From the NCBI RefSeq assembly GCF_009690905.1, contig NZ_VOSW01000036.1, forward strand, positions 1-64,000: a stretch of 64,000 bases of DNA, read 5' to 3'. The stretch is from Paraburkholderia madseniana (lineage in GTDB: Bacteria; Pseudomonadota; Gammaproteobacteria; Burkholderiales; Burkholderiaceae). The notes under the pieces are model-generated. The model saw only the letters and a list, made by a program, of their open reading frames with translations. It had not been told where the DNA came from and ran no database searches. Of this stretch, positions 8,869 through 18,106 are shown one piece after another (the first letter of the stretch is position 1; every line of letters starts with the position of its first letter). Made by a program: the position numbers and the translations under genes.

Positions 8869-9780
8869 ATGCTGACCGTCAAGCAGATCGAGACGTTCTA
8901 CTGGGTAGCGAAGCTCGGCACCGTTCAGCGGGCGGCCGACAAGCTCCATATCACGCAGTCCGCAGCGACCAAGCGCCTGCAGGATGTCGAAGCGAAGTCC
9001 GCAGCACGTTTGTTCGAAGGGAGCGGCAAGAAAGCAAGGTTGTCCGCGAAAGGACACGAGATGTTCACGCTGTGCGAAGGCTTGCTGGACAGCATTGGGC
9101 GACTGGAAGCCTATCAGGACGCCGACCGGCATATGGCCCGCGTGCTACACATCGGCCTGACCGAACTGGTTGCGTTGACGTGGTTCCCAGCGTTCCTCCA
9201 GCAGATGCGCGAGCTCTTTCCAAATCTCATCCTGCAACCCCATGTCGACATGTCCGGGCCGCTGCAAGAGCGGGTGATCGATGGACGCCTCGACTTCGCG
9301 ATTTTGCCCGACGCAGAGCTGCCCGCATCAGTCGAGCGCGTGATGCTCGGGAGTGCCCGCTTCGCGTGGTTCTGCCGTCCCGGTGCGTTCGACAGCGAGC
9401 GCACAGTGTCGCTGCACGAACTGGGCACTGTTCCGGTCATCGAGCAGATTCCGGCATCCATCATCACGATCCTGAGTTCCAGGAGCTTCGAAAGTGCGGG
9501 CGTCGAGCCTGAGCGTATTTGCGGCGGCAACAATGCGGTGGTAGTGGGCGGCCTCGTGGCGGCCGGGGTTGGCGTGAGCTTGCTGCCGGTCGACCTTTTC
9601 AGGCAGCAAATTCAGAACCGGCTGATGCAGATCGTGATGACCAACCCTCCTGCACCGATGGTTCGCTACGACGCGATTTTCTTGAAGCAATCTCATTCCG
9701 CGCTGGGGCACATGGTCGCCGACATTGCACGGCGTTGCTGTGACTTTAGTTCAGGTGTGCAACAACCGACAGCGAGTTAA
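8869..9780 (+). CDS. LysR-family transcriptional regulator (tandem partner)
   Basis: A 303-residue LysR regulator. Its N-terminal DNA-binding domain reads FYWVAKLGTVQRAADKLH, then ITQSAATKRLQDVE. Domain layout and several phrases (HIGLTELVALTWFP against RLGVTELAALTWLP next door) match the preceding LysR gene, so the pair probably arose by duplication and divergence. Two regulators for one operon suggest two signals or a heteromeric regulator; this is inference. Confidence 0.9.
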   Translation: MLTVKQIETFYWVAKLGTVQRAADKLHITQSAATKRLQDVEAKSAARLFEGSGKKARLSAKGHEMFTLCEGLLDSIGRLEAYQDADRHMARVLHIGLTELVALTWFPAFLQQMRELFPNLILQPHVDMSGPLQERVIDGRLDFAILPDAELPASVERVMLGSARFAWFCRPGAFDSERTVSLHELGTVPVIEQIPASIITILSSRSFESAGVEPERICGGNNAVVVGGLVAAGVGVSLLPVDLFRQQIQNRLMQIVMTNPPAPMVRYDAIFLKQSHSALGHMVADIARRCCDFSSGVQQPTAS

Positions 9781-10114
9781 GTGCAACCCGCCGCATCCCG
9801 CCTAGGTACTGTCAACTCGCGGGCTGCTTGCCGGGGACGCGAGATAATCCCGGCCATGAAACCAACGACCCGAGCCTGTCCTGATAGAGGATTTCCCGCC
9901 GCGTCGCGGCGCCGACGACCACGGTAATCACCAGTACTGAGACCGAGGGCGATACCAGCCAGCGGGCGGATGATGAACCTTTCTGGTCCAGCCCACCAGC
10001 TTGTGCGACAGGCAGTTCAGCGGAAGAAGCAACTTGCTGCATGATCGTCTCATCTGGGAGTTCGCGGCGGCACTGGCCGTTGCCAGCGCCCCGCATTTCC
10101 AGAACATTCCGGCA
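9781..10114. other. Intergenic region, no gene seen
   Basis: These 334 bases lie between the convergent LysR pair and the sugar-binding-protein gene. Short frames exist on both strands but none has family resemblance, a good start or a ribosome site. It may be the scar where the missing permease and ATPase genes of the sugar transporter were lost. Confidence 0.5.
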
Positions 10115-11509
10115 TTACTTCTGGTAGCCAGCCTGACGCACTTCGCGATCGGCTGCCGCATTGCCTGCCGCGAGTGCCTGATCGACGCTCGTCTGTCCAG
10201 CAAGCGTGCCGGAAATGGCCTGGCCGACGGCCGTGCCGAACGCCTTGAATTTAGGAATGCTTACGAACTGGACACCTGTATAAGGAACGGACTTCGCCGT
10301 CGGATGGGTGGGATCGGCGGTCTCGATCGCGTTGCGAACGAACTCCGAGAACGGAGCCGCCTTCTGGTATTCGGGGATTTGATAAGTCGAGAGCCGGGTG
10401 CCGGGCGGCAGCGACGCCCAACCAATATCGGCCCCGACCATCTTGATGTATTCCTTCGAGGTCGCCCACTCGATAAACCGCTTTGCGGCATCCTGCGATC
10501 GCGATGTCTTCGGAACCGCCAGCGCCCACGACCACAGCCAATGCGCGCCATTGGGCGTAGCCTGAACAGGTGCCGCCGCAAACCCGACCTTATCGGCGAT
10601 GGAAGATTCCTTGGGGTTATAGAGAATACCCGCAGCCGATGTCGCATCGATCCATATAGCGCACTTGCCGCTTGACATCAGCGAGAGATTTTCATTGAAG
10701 CCATTCGAGCTCGCGCCAGGAGGGCCGTTCTTCTTCATCAGGTTGACGTAAAAGTCGATCGCACTCTTCCACTCAGGCGACGTTATTTGAGCCTGCCATT
10801 TCTCGTCGAACCAGCGGCCACCGAACGTGTTGACGAGGGTCCCGACGTAGGCCATGCTTTCCCCCCAGCCGGCCTTGCCGCGCAAGCAAATGCCGTAGAC
10901 GCCGTTGCTCCGGTCCGTCAGCTTATCGGCCAGTGCCGCGATTTGTCCGTAGGTCGGCTGCGCCGGCATCGTCAAACCCTTTGCCGCGAACAGGTCCTTG
11001 CGGTAAAACGTCATGGAACTTTCTGCATTGAAAGGCAGCGCAAACAGCTTGCCGTCATACGACAAGCCGTCGCGTACGCTCTTGAACAGGTCATTGACAG
11101 CATAGTCCGCCGGCAGGTTATTCATCGGAACCAGCCACCCGCGCTTTGCCCATAACGGTGCCTCGTACAATCCGATCATCAGCACGTCGAACTGACCACC
11201 GTTGGTCGTGATGTCCGTTGTCAACCTCTGCCGCAGGACGTTTTCCTCCAGAACCACCCAGTTAAGTTTGATATCTGGATTCGCCTTCTCGAATGACGTC
11301 GACAGCTTTTTCAGCTCGATCCGATCGTTGTTGTTGGGCACCCCGATCGTCACCGTGACTGCATTGGCGGCGCCACTTGCGCCCAGGACGCCGCACACTG
11401 CGGCAATCGCCGTGAAGCGCCGGAATAGCGTACGCAAGATTCGCCGATTAAAGTGAAATTTCGCATTCGTTCCTGTCTCCTTAGTTTCCATTGGACATGG
11501 GCTTCGCAC
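10115..11509 (-). CDS. Extracellular sugar/polyol-binding protein (family 1 SBP)
   Basis: A 464-residue family 1 solute-binding protein, secreted to the periplasm. The N-terminus has arginines (RRILRTLFRRF) followed by the hydrophobic stretch AAVCGVLGASGAANA, a signal peptide. The mature protein has the family features QFDVLMIGLYEAPLWAKRGWL and NAESSMTFYRKDLF. Family members bind polyols and sugars. No cognate permease or ATPase is present, so the transporter is either incomplete or completed elsewhere. The exact start is uncertain: 11491 and later codons are possible. The SDR and gatZ remnant upstream support a polyol role. Confidence 0.85.
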   Translation of the reverse strand: MRSPCPMETKETGTNAKFHFNRRILRTLFRRFTAIAAVCGVLGASGAANAVTVTIGVPNNNDRIELKKLSTSFEKANPDIKLNWVVLEENVLRQRLTTDITTNGGQFDVLMIGLYEAPLWAKRGWLVPMNNLPADYAVNDLFKSVRDGLSYDGKLFALPFNAESSMTFYRKDLFAAKGLTMPAQPTYGQIAALADKLTDRSNGVYGICLRGKAGWGESMAYVGTLVNTFGGRWFDEKWQAQITSPEWKSAIDFYVNLMKKNGPPGASSNGFNENLSLMSSGKCAIWIDATSAAGILYNPKESSIADKVGFAAAPVQATPNGAHWLWSWALAVPKTSRSQDAAKRFIEWATSKEYIKMVGADIGWASLPPGTRLSTYQIPEYQKAAPFSEFVRNAIETADPTHPTAKSVPYTGVQFVSIPKFKAFGTAVGQAISGTLAGQTSVDQALAAGNAAADREVRQAGYQK

Positions 11510-11707
11510 AATGCTCTCCGAGCGAACCCGAATATCGCGCTATCAACTAACAAGACTAACGAGAAAGAGCCAAGACACTTACCTTTTCAATCCAACAGTC
11601 TTTTTGTCAAATAGCCACGAAACTTTAAATGTGCATTACTAAATAGTCGCCATGTAAATACCAAAGAACAAATCCCATCCCTCTTTCTCAGCGCTCATCC
11701 ACCGTGC

Positions 11708-12466
11708 TCAAGTAATGGTGTATCCGCCGTCGATCATCAAATTCGCACCGTTGATCATGGCCGCCTCCGCGCTGGCCAGGTACATGATTGCAGCGGCAAT
11801 TTCGGCGGGCTTCGCAAATCGGCGTGTCGGGATCGTGGCTCGGGCCCGCTCGCCTGTTTCTCCGGCCCAGCCGCTCAATCCCAGTTCGGTCTCCACCACC
11901 GTAGGTGAAATGGCGTTGACTGTTACGCCCCCCGGTGCCCATTCAAGCGCCATGCAATTTGTCATTCCGATGATTCCGGCCTTGCTCGCGCAGTAGGCCA
12001 GGTGACCCTCGATCCCGATCACGGCGGCCTGGGATGCCAGATTGATGACTCGTCCTCGTTTTCTCGCGAGCATATCGGACGCAAACGCGCGCGCGACGAG
12101 AAACGCGCCAGTCAGATTGACGGCAATCGTCTTGTCCCAAGTCGCCAGAGGAAAGTTCTCCGCAGGAGCGAGCGGTCCGATACCCGCGTTGTTGACCAGT
12201 ACGTCCACGCGGCCGAACCGCTCCTTGACCTCCAAAGCAACGCTGGCAACCAGTTCGGCGTCGGTAATGTCAACGGTCCAGCCATGATGCTTCGGACCAA
12301 ACGAGGAAGCGACCGCCCCAATCGATGGAGAGATATCCATAAGCGCCAAAGTGGCGCCTGCTTGCGCAAACATCTCAGCTGTCTTGTGGCCGATGCCAGC
12401 TGCGGCGCCGGTAATAACGACGACGGTATCTGAGAAATCGTAGGCGGTATTTGAGTGGGTAGCCAC
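11708..12466 (-). CDS. SDR-family polyol dehydrogenase (probable)
   Basis: A 252-residue classical SDR. Cofactor loop TGAAAGIG (about 19-26), NNAG (about 92-95), catalytic Ser145 and YCASK with Tyr158 and Lys162, and a C-terminal INGANLMIDGGYTIT. All catalytic residues are present. The resemblance is to sugar-alcohol dehydrogenases of the D-threitol/galactitol type, and the neighbours (polyol-binding protein, gatZ fragment) agree. Substrate is inferred only. The ~200 bp between this gene and the binding protein is AT-rich and holds no gene. Confidence 0.82.
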   Translation of the reverse strand: MATHSNTAYDFSDTVVVITGAAAGIGHKTAEMFAQAGATLALMDISPSIGAVASSFGPKHHGWTVDITDAELVASVALEVKERFGRVDVLVNNAGIGPLAPAENFPLATWDKTIAVNLTGAFLVARAFASDMLARKRGRVINLASQAAVIGIEGHLAYCASKAGIIGMTNCMALEWAPGGVTVNAISPTVVETELGLSGWAGETGERARATIPTRRFAKPAEIAAAIMYLASAEAAMINGANLMIDGGYTIT

Positions 12467-12617
12467 GATGGTTTCCTTGATCGTTTGTTGCCGAATTTTT
12501 CAATTGCACAAGCTTGCATGCCGCCAAAGCGGTGGATCGACACGTTCCGGCCGCATACGGTTTCTGAGTTCTCTCGCCACGCCCCAGGCATTCGGTCTGG
12601 TCTGCGCGAGATGCGTT

Positions 12618-13517
12618 TCATGCTGTGCACGCGGCGGCGTACGCGCCAATGACTTCGCGAATCTTGCTCTGAATGAGGCTCAACGGAGACGCATCGATCA
12701 GCCCCCGCCGGAATTGCCAGTATTGTTCCGGCAGGTAGCGGCTGAGCAGATTCTCGGAAATCGTGACGTCGGTCAGATTGCTGATCAGCTTCTGAGCCGC
12801 AGTGTCGATCTCCGGGTCCGCCCAGTAATATCTGACCCGGTCGCTATAGCTGTAAGTTCTCAGCAGCCGCTTTTCCTGCTCTTCACCGTGGTAATACTTC
12901 TCCCAGTTACCTGGTTTGGAAAGCATGACCCTCTCGACTATCTCGCGCAGGTTCGACCTTGCCACTGGGGCAACGAGTTCGACTTCGATATCGGAAAGTG
13001 CGTAAATAGCTTCGCGCAGGGCAAAGGTGACGCCAGGGCCAACTTTCGGAATTGCAAAGCCATCCCGTACCAGCGCGGCGAGGGACTCCGGCTTCTGATA
13101 GTCAGTGGAGTGAGCTTCGAAGACCATGCCGGGCAACTGTTCAAGAACACTGGAAAGTTTCGTGGCAAGCTCAGGCTTGTAATCCACGACCTTCGTATGA
13201 TCGAACTCAACGCCGGGTTGAACGACGAGGGCGATCACACGTTGCCACGCAGCGTCAAGGCCACGATCGCGCCACGCGCTGCGGTGCACCGCGACGGTAT
13301 CCAGCGCGGCATCCGGATTGGTTACGTCGACGGTATCGAGTTCTTCGGCCGCGCCACCCGGAACCGGAACCTCCGTGCCAATGATATACACCGGTTTTTC
13401 CTTTTTACCTTCTCGCCCGGCAGTTGCTTCGGCGATTGCACACAGGCGCGCAGCTCTCTCGGCAACGACATCGTCCGAGAGACGCTCCGGATCGCCAGCA
13501 CAACTCATGCTGGTGTC
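12618..13517 (-). pseudogene. gatZ: 5'-truncated gatZ/kbaZ (tagatose-bisphosphate aldolase subunit)
   Basis: The frame matches the C-terminal ~300 residues of GatZ/KbaZ, the non-catalytic subunit of class II D-tagatose-1,6-bisphosphate aldolase: YIIGTEVPVPGG, IALVVQPGVEFDH, MVFEAHSTDYQ, KVGPGVTFALREAIYAL and a final RYYW region. Full-length proteins are about 420 residues; here homology begins abruptly at DTSMSCAGDP, about residue 125 of the family. The break coincides with the terminal GTGTCG of the Tn7-like element at 13513, so the transposon cut the gene. The ATG at 13508 could still start a short product, but a working subunit is unlikely. Confidence 0.87.
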
Positions 13518-13562
13518 GTAGACCGACGCAAAAGTGTCACCGTTTCGGCAGTAATTGTGTCA
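13513..13562. repeat. Left-end transposase-binding repeats of Tn7-like element
   Basis: GTGTCG at 13513 is followed by GTGTCA at 13534 and 13557, in the same orientation and spaced 21 and 23 bp. That matches the roughly 22-bp TnsB-site arrangement of Tn7-type ends. GCAAAAGTGTCA around the middle site recurs in inverted orientation at the right end. Nothing coding is supportable between 13563 and 13731. Confidence 0.65.
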
Positions 13563-13731
13563 ATCGGCCTAAATTACAGTGCTGACAGCAATCTGATCGT
13601 TTTGTTGGTGCGCGCCAGCAAGCGAACTGGCGGCGGCGGCGACTGCGGCGAGCGCGCAGACAACCGAAATTTCCTCGGGCGTCACCATGGCCCTCGACCC
13701 AAGCGACGCGTCAAAGCTCGCTTCGGCCGCC

Positions 13732-14400
13732 CTACAGTAACCCCCGCTCGATATAGACCCGCGTGATCGCCCGTCGATGCTCCCCCGACAACGGTTGTAT
13801 CCTGTCCGGTGACCATTTCTTACTGCCGTACCGTGCTCCGCACTCTGCACAGCGATAAGGTGTCTCGAGCAGGCGCACGTTTAGTAGATACGGCGCTTCA
13901 TACCCGCACCTCCGGCAAGCTACCTCGAGAGGCAACGAATGTGCGGGGCAAACGATAACCCTTTCAATCTGGTAGAGCGCGCTGTGGTACCCACAAGCGA
14001 TGCATCGGCGGCCGTAGCGGAATGACTCGCTACAAGGCCGATGCTGAAGTGCCGGCAGGAGCGCAGCACGCAGGGCTTTCACCGGCAGATCAAGGGTGCT
14101 GCGTAAGCGCTCAAGCTCGATCGCTTCCAGTTGCGGCGCCACCCCTTCGTACGGATCCACACGCGGCCCCAGCAGTCGTGCGAGAGCGTACCCGGGAAGC
14201 GCGTTGGCCGTCTTGAACTTCCACAAGATCGAAACTATGGACTCGTACGGCTCGAGCCATTTCTTGTTGAGAACGTACCCGAGCGCGGGCGTTAGCGAGC
14301 GCTCCTCAAGCGTGAGAATTGGAAAACTCAGCCGCGTTAGCTCCGCAACGCTACGCGGCGGCGATGAGGACGCGACCGGTTGCATGGCGTGATTGAACAT
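13732..14400 (-). CDS. tniQ: Short TniQ-family target-selection protein
   Basis: A 222-residue TniQ-domain protein. The N-terminal TniQ stretch is ELTRLSFPILTLEERSLTPAL, then SIVSILWKFKTANALPG, and a zinc finger follows: RCIACGYHS, then VCPAHSLPLEVACRRCG, with a further CAECG. TniQ proteins choose the target site together with the AAA+ ATPase. Typical TniQ/TnsD proteins have about 300-500 residues, so this one is essentially the zinc-finger TniQ core without a long target-binding C-terminus. The start overlaps the end of tnsC by about 50 bp. It is the distal gene of the transposition operon. Confidence 0.8.
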   Translation of the reverse strand: MFNHAMQPVASSSPPRSVAELTRLSFPILTLEERSLTPALGYVLNKKWLEPYESIVSILWKFKTANALPGYALARLLGPRVDPYEGVAPQLEAIELERLRSTLDLPVKALRAALLPALQHRPCSESFRYGRRCIACGYHSALYQIERVIVCPAHSLPLEVACRRCGYEAPYLLNVRLLETPYRCAECGARYGSKKWSPDRIQPLSGEHRRAITRVYIERGLL

Positions 14401-15331
14401 AGCCGCAGTGATGTACCGCGTAGGCCCACAAAGCGGGTTCCGGACAATAGCCGAGCCCGTCCTTGAGTTCGCTTTCTTTCAGGACGATCTCAACGACGCG
14501 TGCGAACGACTCCATCGGAATCTCCAGGCGCCCAGGCAGACTTGCCTTGTGGTGCGCCGCTTCGAACGTCCGCCAAAGCGTGTCGGCATCACTGACAAGA
14601 CGATACCCGGCGTCGAACGCCTGTGGAATATAGAACCGTGTGAAGCTCCACTCGCTTGCTTCAGGGTAGGCGGTCTGGTCGTATCCGTTCAGGCACGTCG
14701 CGACATCCCCGGCGTTGCGGATACCGTGGAATGACAGCTCCTCGACCATCAGGCGCGCAACGATCTGGGTTTTGGCTGCGATCTGCAGCCCGGTTTTCTG
14801 CGCGAGGAGTTCCTGCTGGCCGACGAGGAACGTGAACAGTTTGATCTGCTGCCGGTCGAGCGCGTCGTGAACATCTCGCAACCACTCGTACTCGTTTTCG
14901 TTGTAGCGCTGGGCCTCGTCGCAGAACAGGAGCACCGTTCCGCTGCCAGCGCGCGCCGCTGCCTCCCGTATCCTCAGCGACAAGCGCATGCGTTTTGATG
15001 GATTTGTACCTGCGTTGGGATCCGGGTCGCCGACGGCCTCAAGCAGGTTTGCAAAGAACGGCCCTTCTGCGTGCCGCGGTTTATGCTCGCACTGCGCGTG
15101 GTAGCTCGTCATCTTTGGATGGTTCTGCGCTAACAGCAGGCGAACGTATTCAATCGCGCGCGTTTTGCCGATCCGGGACGGGCCGTAGATCAGAGCGCCC
15201 ATGATCCGGTAGCGCAGACAGCGGATGACCAGCTCATAGAAGGCCTCAATGGCGGGCGTGGCGATACGGTAATTGCCAGTCACGAGCGGGTGCAGCGACT
15301 GGTCGATCGGGCGCGGTATCTGAAGCGACAT
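14351..15331 (-). CDS. tnsC: TnsC-like AAA+ ATPase transposition regulator
   Basis: A 326-residue AAA+ ATPase. Walker A GPSRIGKT is at about residues 50-57, Walker B LLFCDEA at about 134-140, and a sensor-like FLVGQQELL follows. In Tn7-like systems TnsC forms ATP-dependent filaments that link the TniQ target selector to the transposase. It lies 29 bp after tnsB and overlaps tniQ, so all four genes are probably one transcript. Confidence 0.87.
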   Translation of the reverse strand: MSLQIPRPIDQSLHPLVTGNYRIATPAIEAFYELVIRCLRYRIMGALIYGPSRIGKTRAIEYVRLLLAQNHPKMTSYHAQCEHKPRHAEGPFFANLLEAVGDPDPNAGTNPSKRMRLSLRIREAAARAGSGTVLLFCDEAQRYNENEYEWLRDVHDALDRQQIKLFTFLVGQQELLAQKTGLQIAAKTQIVARLMVEELSFHGIRNAGDVATCLNGYDQTAYPEASEWSFTRFYIPQAFDAGYRLVSDADTLWRTFEAAHHKASLPGRLEIPMESFARVVEIVLKESELKDGLGYCPEPALWAYAVHHCGYVQSRHATGRVLIAAA

Positions 15332-15360
15332 GACTCACCTCCCAAAAGCAAAGTCCAGAA

Positions 15361-17364
15361 CTAAAATACCTGACCGGTGCCGATTGACAGTTTGCGGGGT
15401 CGGGCCGCGGTGCCTTGTGCACGATCAACGACACCGTCGGTCGGGGCGGCGGATGTCGCCGTGGCTTCCAGCGCAGGGGCGACTACTGTTTCAGGCTGGC
15501 GCGCCGGGCCCGGTGGAGTTTTCGCAGTCGACGCCGACCCAATCAATCGGTTGACGTTGGCAAGTTCTGTCGCCGCCTTCCGCGCTGTCTTTGCACCTGC
15601 CAGCTTTTCCTTAACATAGGCTTCGATCGGGTCTGGCGCGCCCGCTCCACGTTGACGGCGTTCGCCTGCCTGCTTCAGGATTTGCTGGCGTAGCTTGAGG
15701 TTGTGCGGAATCAGACACCATGACCCTAGCACGTCAAGCACGCCCAGTTCAGCGCCATCGGACAGAAATGCCCGGACGCAGCGCAGATCGTCCGTGTTCA
15801 TATAGACGAGCAACTGCTGGCCGATGAGGTGCGTGCTTGTGGCGAGCACGCGGTTGGTGTAGCGGGCACCATGCAGATTGATGTGAGGACGCACGCCCTG
15901 GTCGAGATACGCCCGAACGCGACACCGCCGCGCCGACTGCATCAGGCAAAGGGTGCGACGGTGATGCTCGGCCAGCCACGTTACCAGCGTCTGCTTGCCG
16001 CGCACGAAATACCCGATCGCTTCAAGAGGCGTGACGTTGTTCAGGCCGCCGTGTGGCGTACCGTTGTAACTCGCGATGGCATATTCGACCAACTCTTCAA
16101 GCTCGTCGAACGAGACATACAACCGCAGGTTACCCTTGGGGTCGCTCAGCGCTCTGCGCAGATCGCGTGGGTGGGACCCTGTGTAGCCTGGCAGGCGGGA
16201 AGACAGCCGACTTGCGATCGTGCCGAAGAACCGTTCGATGTAAGGCCGTTCGTCCGGGCTGTATTTTGGTCCGGCGTCAACAAGACACCCGATAAACTCA
16301 CACAACGCGGTCAACGTCTCGTTCGCGAGGTTAGCCCTCCCGTTGTCGAGCTTCATCCATTCCCAGGTGGCATACGCCAGCTCCGGTAGCCGTTGCGACG
16401 GAAAGCCGTCCTGCGGCCCGTATGTCAGGCCAGCGATGGTGAGACTTCGCTCACGATGTGGCTCCAGAGCCTTCTCGATCGTCTTGATGACGTCGTAACG
16501 GCTGTATTCTTTCCCAACTGCAATGTGATATCCGAGCACGGCGCGTGTGCAGACATCGATGATGACAAGGAGCCACGCCCGGTCGATCTCGAACTCATGC
16601 TCAAAGCCAAGCGGGTCACGCGTGACCACCTTAAGTCGGATATCAAGCCGGTGGCCGTCGAATTCGACCACCTGATACGGGCGGCTCGCTGCCGTGACAC
16701 CCGCGTCGGTCGGGCGTGGCAAGCCCTTGAGATGCGAAGCGCCTGCCGACCGCGCTGCTGTGTCGAAGCGACGCAACAACTCTGCCTTCACGCGTCGCGA
16801 CAGGGAACGGATCGCGTTGTCTGAGGTGTTGAATGGGTAATCGCCGACAGTCAGTCCGACCGTGCGACATTGGCGGAGAAATTCATCGTGCAACGCTTGC
16901 AAACCGCTTAGACGGGTTCGCAGCCCCGAGTCCGTATGTATCTTTACGAGCAGTACCTTGCGTTGCTTGAGCTTCAGCAGCAGCCAGCCTGTCAGGGCCG
17001 GGTATTGCTCGAACAGGAGCGATAGCGCTCCTGCTGCCCCATAGCCACCGCAATCGCGACCGGTCTCCACGGCTCTTACCCGCGTATATTCCGCGATGCG
17101 CGTGTAACGCACGAGAGCGCGGAAACCATACGGTCTTCCATCCGGGTGCGGCAACGTAGCGCGTTCAAGCAAGCGGTACAGCTGACGACGGTTCACCCCT
17201 GTTGATAGCTCGATCGATTTGACCGACTCTCCGGCGGCATAGCGCACGACGGCCTGCCTGCGTTTTTCGAAAACTCGCCGCGCGACCTCGTCGAGTTCTG
17301 TATGCGCAACGGTCGGCCAGACGCTCACGTCGATCGCCTGCAACTCGGTCTTCCAGTGGTTCAT
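15361..17364 (-). CDS. tnsB: TnsB-like DDE transposase
   Basis: A ~667-residue transposase with an rve/Mu-type catalytic core. Numbered from the ATG at 17364, the N-terminal helix-turn-helix (SVKSIELSTGVNRRQLYRLL) covers about 48-67. The acidic triad reads Asp236 (VEFDGHRLD), Asp340 (KLDNGRA) and Glu377 (PYIERFFGT). The C-terminal tail is Pro/Ala/Thr-rich and probably contacts TnsC. I chose 17364 because a perfect GGAGG site precedes it and the ATG overlaps the tnsA stop as ATGA; the longer upstream frame lies inside tnsA. Confidence 0.9.
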   Translation of the reverse strand: MNHWKTELQAIDVSVWPTVAHTELDEVARRVFEKRRQAVVRYAAGESVKSIELSTGVNRRQLYRLLERATLPHPDGRPYGFRALVRYTRIAEYTRVRAVETGRDCGGYGAAGALSLLFEQYPALTGWLLLKLKQRKVLLVKIHTDSGLRTRLSGLQALHDEFLRQCRTVGLTVGDYPFNTSDNAIRSLSRRVKAELLRRFDTAARSAGASHLKGLPRPTDAGVTAASRPYQVVEFDGHRLDIRLKVVTRDPLGFEHEFEIDRAWLLVIIDVCTRAVLGYHIAVGKEYSRYDVIKTIEKALEPHRERSLTIAGLTYGPQDGFPSQRLPELAYATWEWMKLDNGRANLANETLTALCEFIGCLVDAGPKYSPDERPYIERFFGTIASRLSSRLPGYTGSHPRDLRRALSDPKGNLRLYVSFDELEELVEYAIASYNGTPHGGLNNVTPLEAIGYFVRGKQTLVTWLAEHHRRTLCLMQSARRCRVRAYLDQGVRPHINLHGARYTNRVLATSTHLIGQQLLVYMNTDDLRCVRAFLSDGAELGVLDVLGSWCLIPHNLKLRQQILKQAGERRQRGAGAPDPIEAYVKEKLAGAKTARKAATELANVNRLIGSASTAKTPPGPARQPETVVAPALEATATSAAPTDGVVDRAQGTAARPRKLSIGTGQVF

Positions 17365-18014
17365 GATCCTGCCTCCGCCTCTACAAATGACGACAACAGA
17401 GACAATGGCTGGGTGTGAAGCTCCGGTGCCTTGACTCGCCCGCTGTACAACAAGCCAAACAACGCCGCACGGCACAGAACCGGATCGCCGGTCGAAAACT
17501 CACGCTCGATGGCAAGTAGTCTCTGAGGCACAGCAACGAACCGCACGATCGCCTCCGACAGCGTCGGTGAGATAAGGCCATGGTTGGCGACAACATAGGG
17601 CAACATGCGCTGCCAGTTCTCAATCCAGACCCGTCCGGCGGCAAGCTCAGCCGGGCCGACTCGACGGATGGCTAACGCGTTGCCATCGATTGAACGTTGG
17701 GAACTCATCGCCTCGCGCAAGCTACTGTCAGCATCACAGCCTGTTAGGACTGCAAATTCATCATGGTCAACGTAACGAACCAGAAAATCCGCGAGCCGTG
17801 GGCGCCCTTCCATCTGTATGTAACCGGGACGCTCGCAGAAAGCGACCACCGCCGGATCCGTCTCTAACAGCACCCACAACTCAAGCAGGGAATGTCGACA
17901 GAACGTAACCCGGCGCTGCAGCTTGGCGCTGAATGCTTCGAACCGATGCGCGCCTCGTGGTCGCACGAGCGCGATGGGCTTGACCAGCGGCAAGGACAAT
18001 TCCATGAGATCCAC
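17361..18014 (-). CDS. tnsA: TnsA-like endonuclease subunit, possibly degenerate
   Basis: A 217-residue protein in the TnsA position. The N-terminal domain has the family order: LLELWVLLETDPAVVAF (acidic residues near 45-51), then RPRLADFLVRY with Asp76 in the place of the TnsA catalytic Asp. The expected following strand with a catalytic Lys (Q-x-K or E-V-K) is not evident; the sequence reads EFAVLTG. TnsA cuts the non-transferred strand, giving cut-and-paste movement. If this nuclease is inactive the element would move by cointegrates. The tnsB start overlaps its stop. Confidence 0.72.
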   Translation of the reverse strand: MDLMELSLPLVKPIALVRPRGAHRFEAFSAKLQRRVTFCRHSLLELWVLLETDPAVVAFCERPGYIQMEGRPRLADFLVRYVDHDEFAVLTGCDADSSLREAMSSQRSIDGNALAIRRVGPAELAAGRVWIENWQRMLPYVVANHGLISPTLSEAIVRFVAVPQRLLAIEREFSTGDPVLCRAALFGLLYSGRVKAPELHTQPLSLLSSFVEAEAGS

Positions 18015-18047
18015 GCCTTCAAGACGGGATTCGAAGTGTAGGAGGCG

Positions 18048-18106
18048 AATTGACGAATTTAATACGTATATATGCGAATTGACACTTTTGCTCCGCTTGG
18101 TACGTA
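18048..18106. repeat. Right-end transposase-binding repeats of Tn7-like element
   Basis: Inverted relative to the left end, TGACG (18051) and TGACAC (18080) each follow GCGAAT, and TGACACTTTTGC mirrors GCAAAAGTGTCA at 13528-13539. This DNA is markedly AT-rich (TATATATGC). A terminal copy equivalent to 13513 should lie near 18101-18106, where only the imperfect TACGTAC is found, so this end may be eroded. Confidence 0.55.

Larger units (their letters stand above)
13513..18106 (-). mobile_element. Tn7-like transposon (tnsA, tnsB, tnsC, tniQ), no cargo seen
   Basis: About 4.6 kb holding, in transcription order on the minus strand, TnsA-like, TnsB-like, TnsC-like and short TniQ genes. Coupling is tight: the first two overlap as ATGA, and tnsC overlaps tniQ. 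The left boundary is placed at the GTGTCG where gatZ homology stops. Repeated GTGTCA sites spaced about 22 bp mark that end. At the right end, inverted copies are found at 18051 and 18080, but a clean terminus and a 5-bp target duplication could not be matched. DNA beyond the right end is not the missing half of gatZ. No CRISPR array, tnsE or cargo gene was found. Confidence 0.8.

Noticed and set aside
12468..13766. 432-codon open frame on the plus strand
   Set aside because: Antisense to the gatZ fragment and crosses the transposon end; no family resemblance.
13569..13850. 93-codon frame on the minus strand near tniQ
   Set aside because: Overlaps the 3' end of tniQ in another frame and has no motif; a small protein starting at 13690 cannot be excluded but is not supported.
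13513..18106. CRISPR-associated transposon
   Set aside because: Tn7-like genes with a short TniQ raised the possibility, but no cas genes and no repeat-spacer array are present in the element or in the window.
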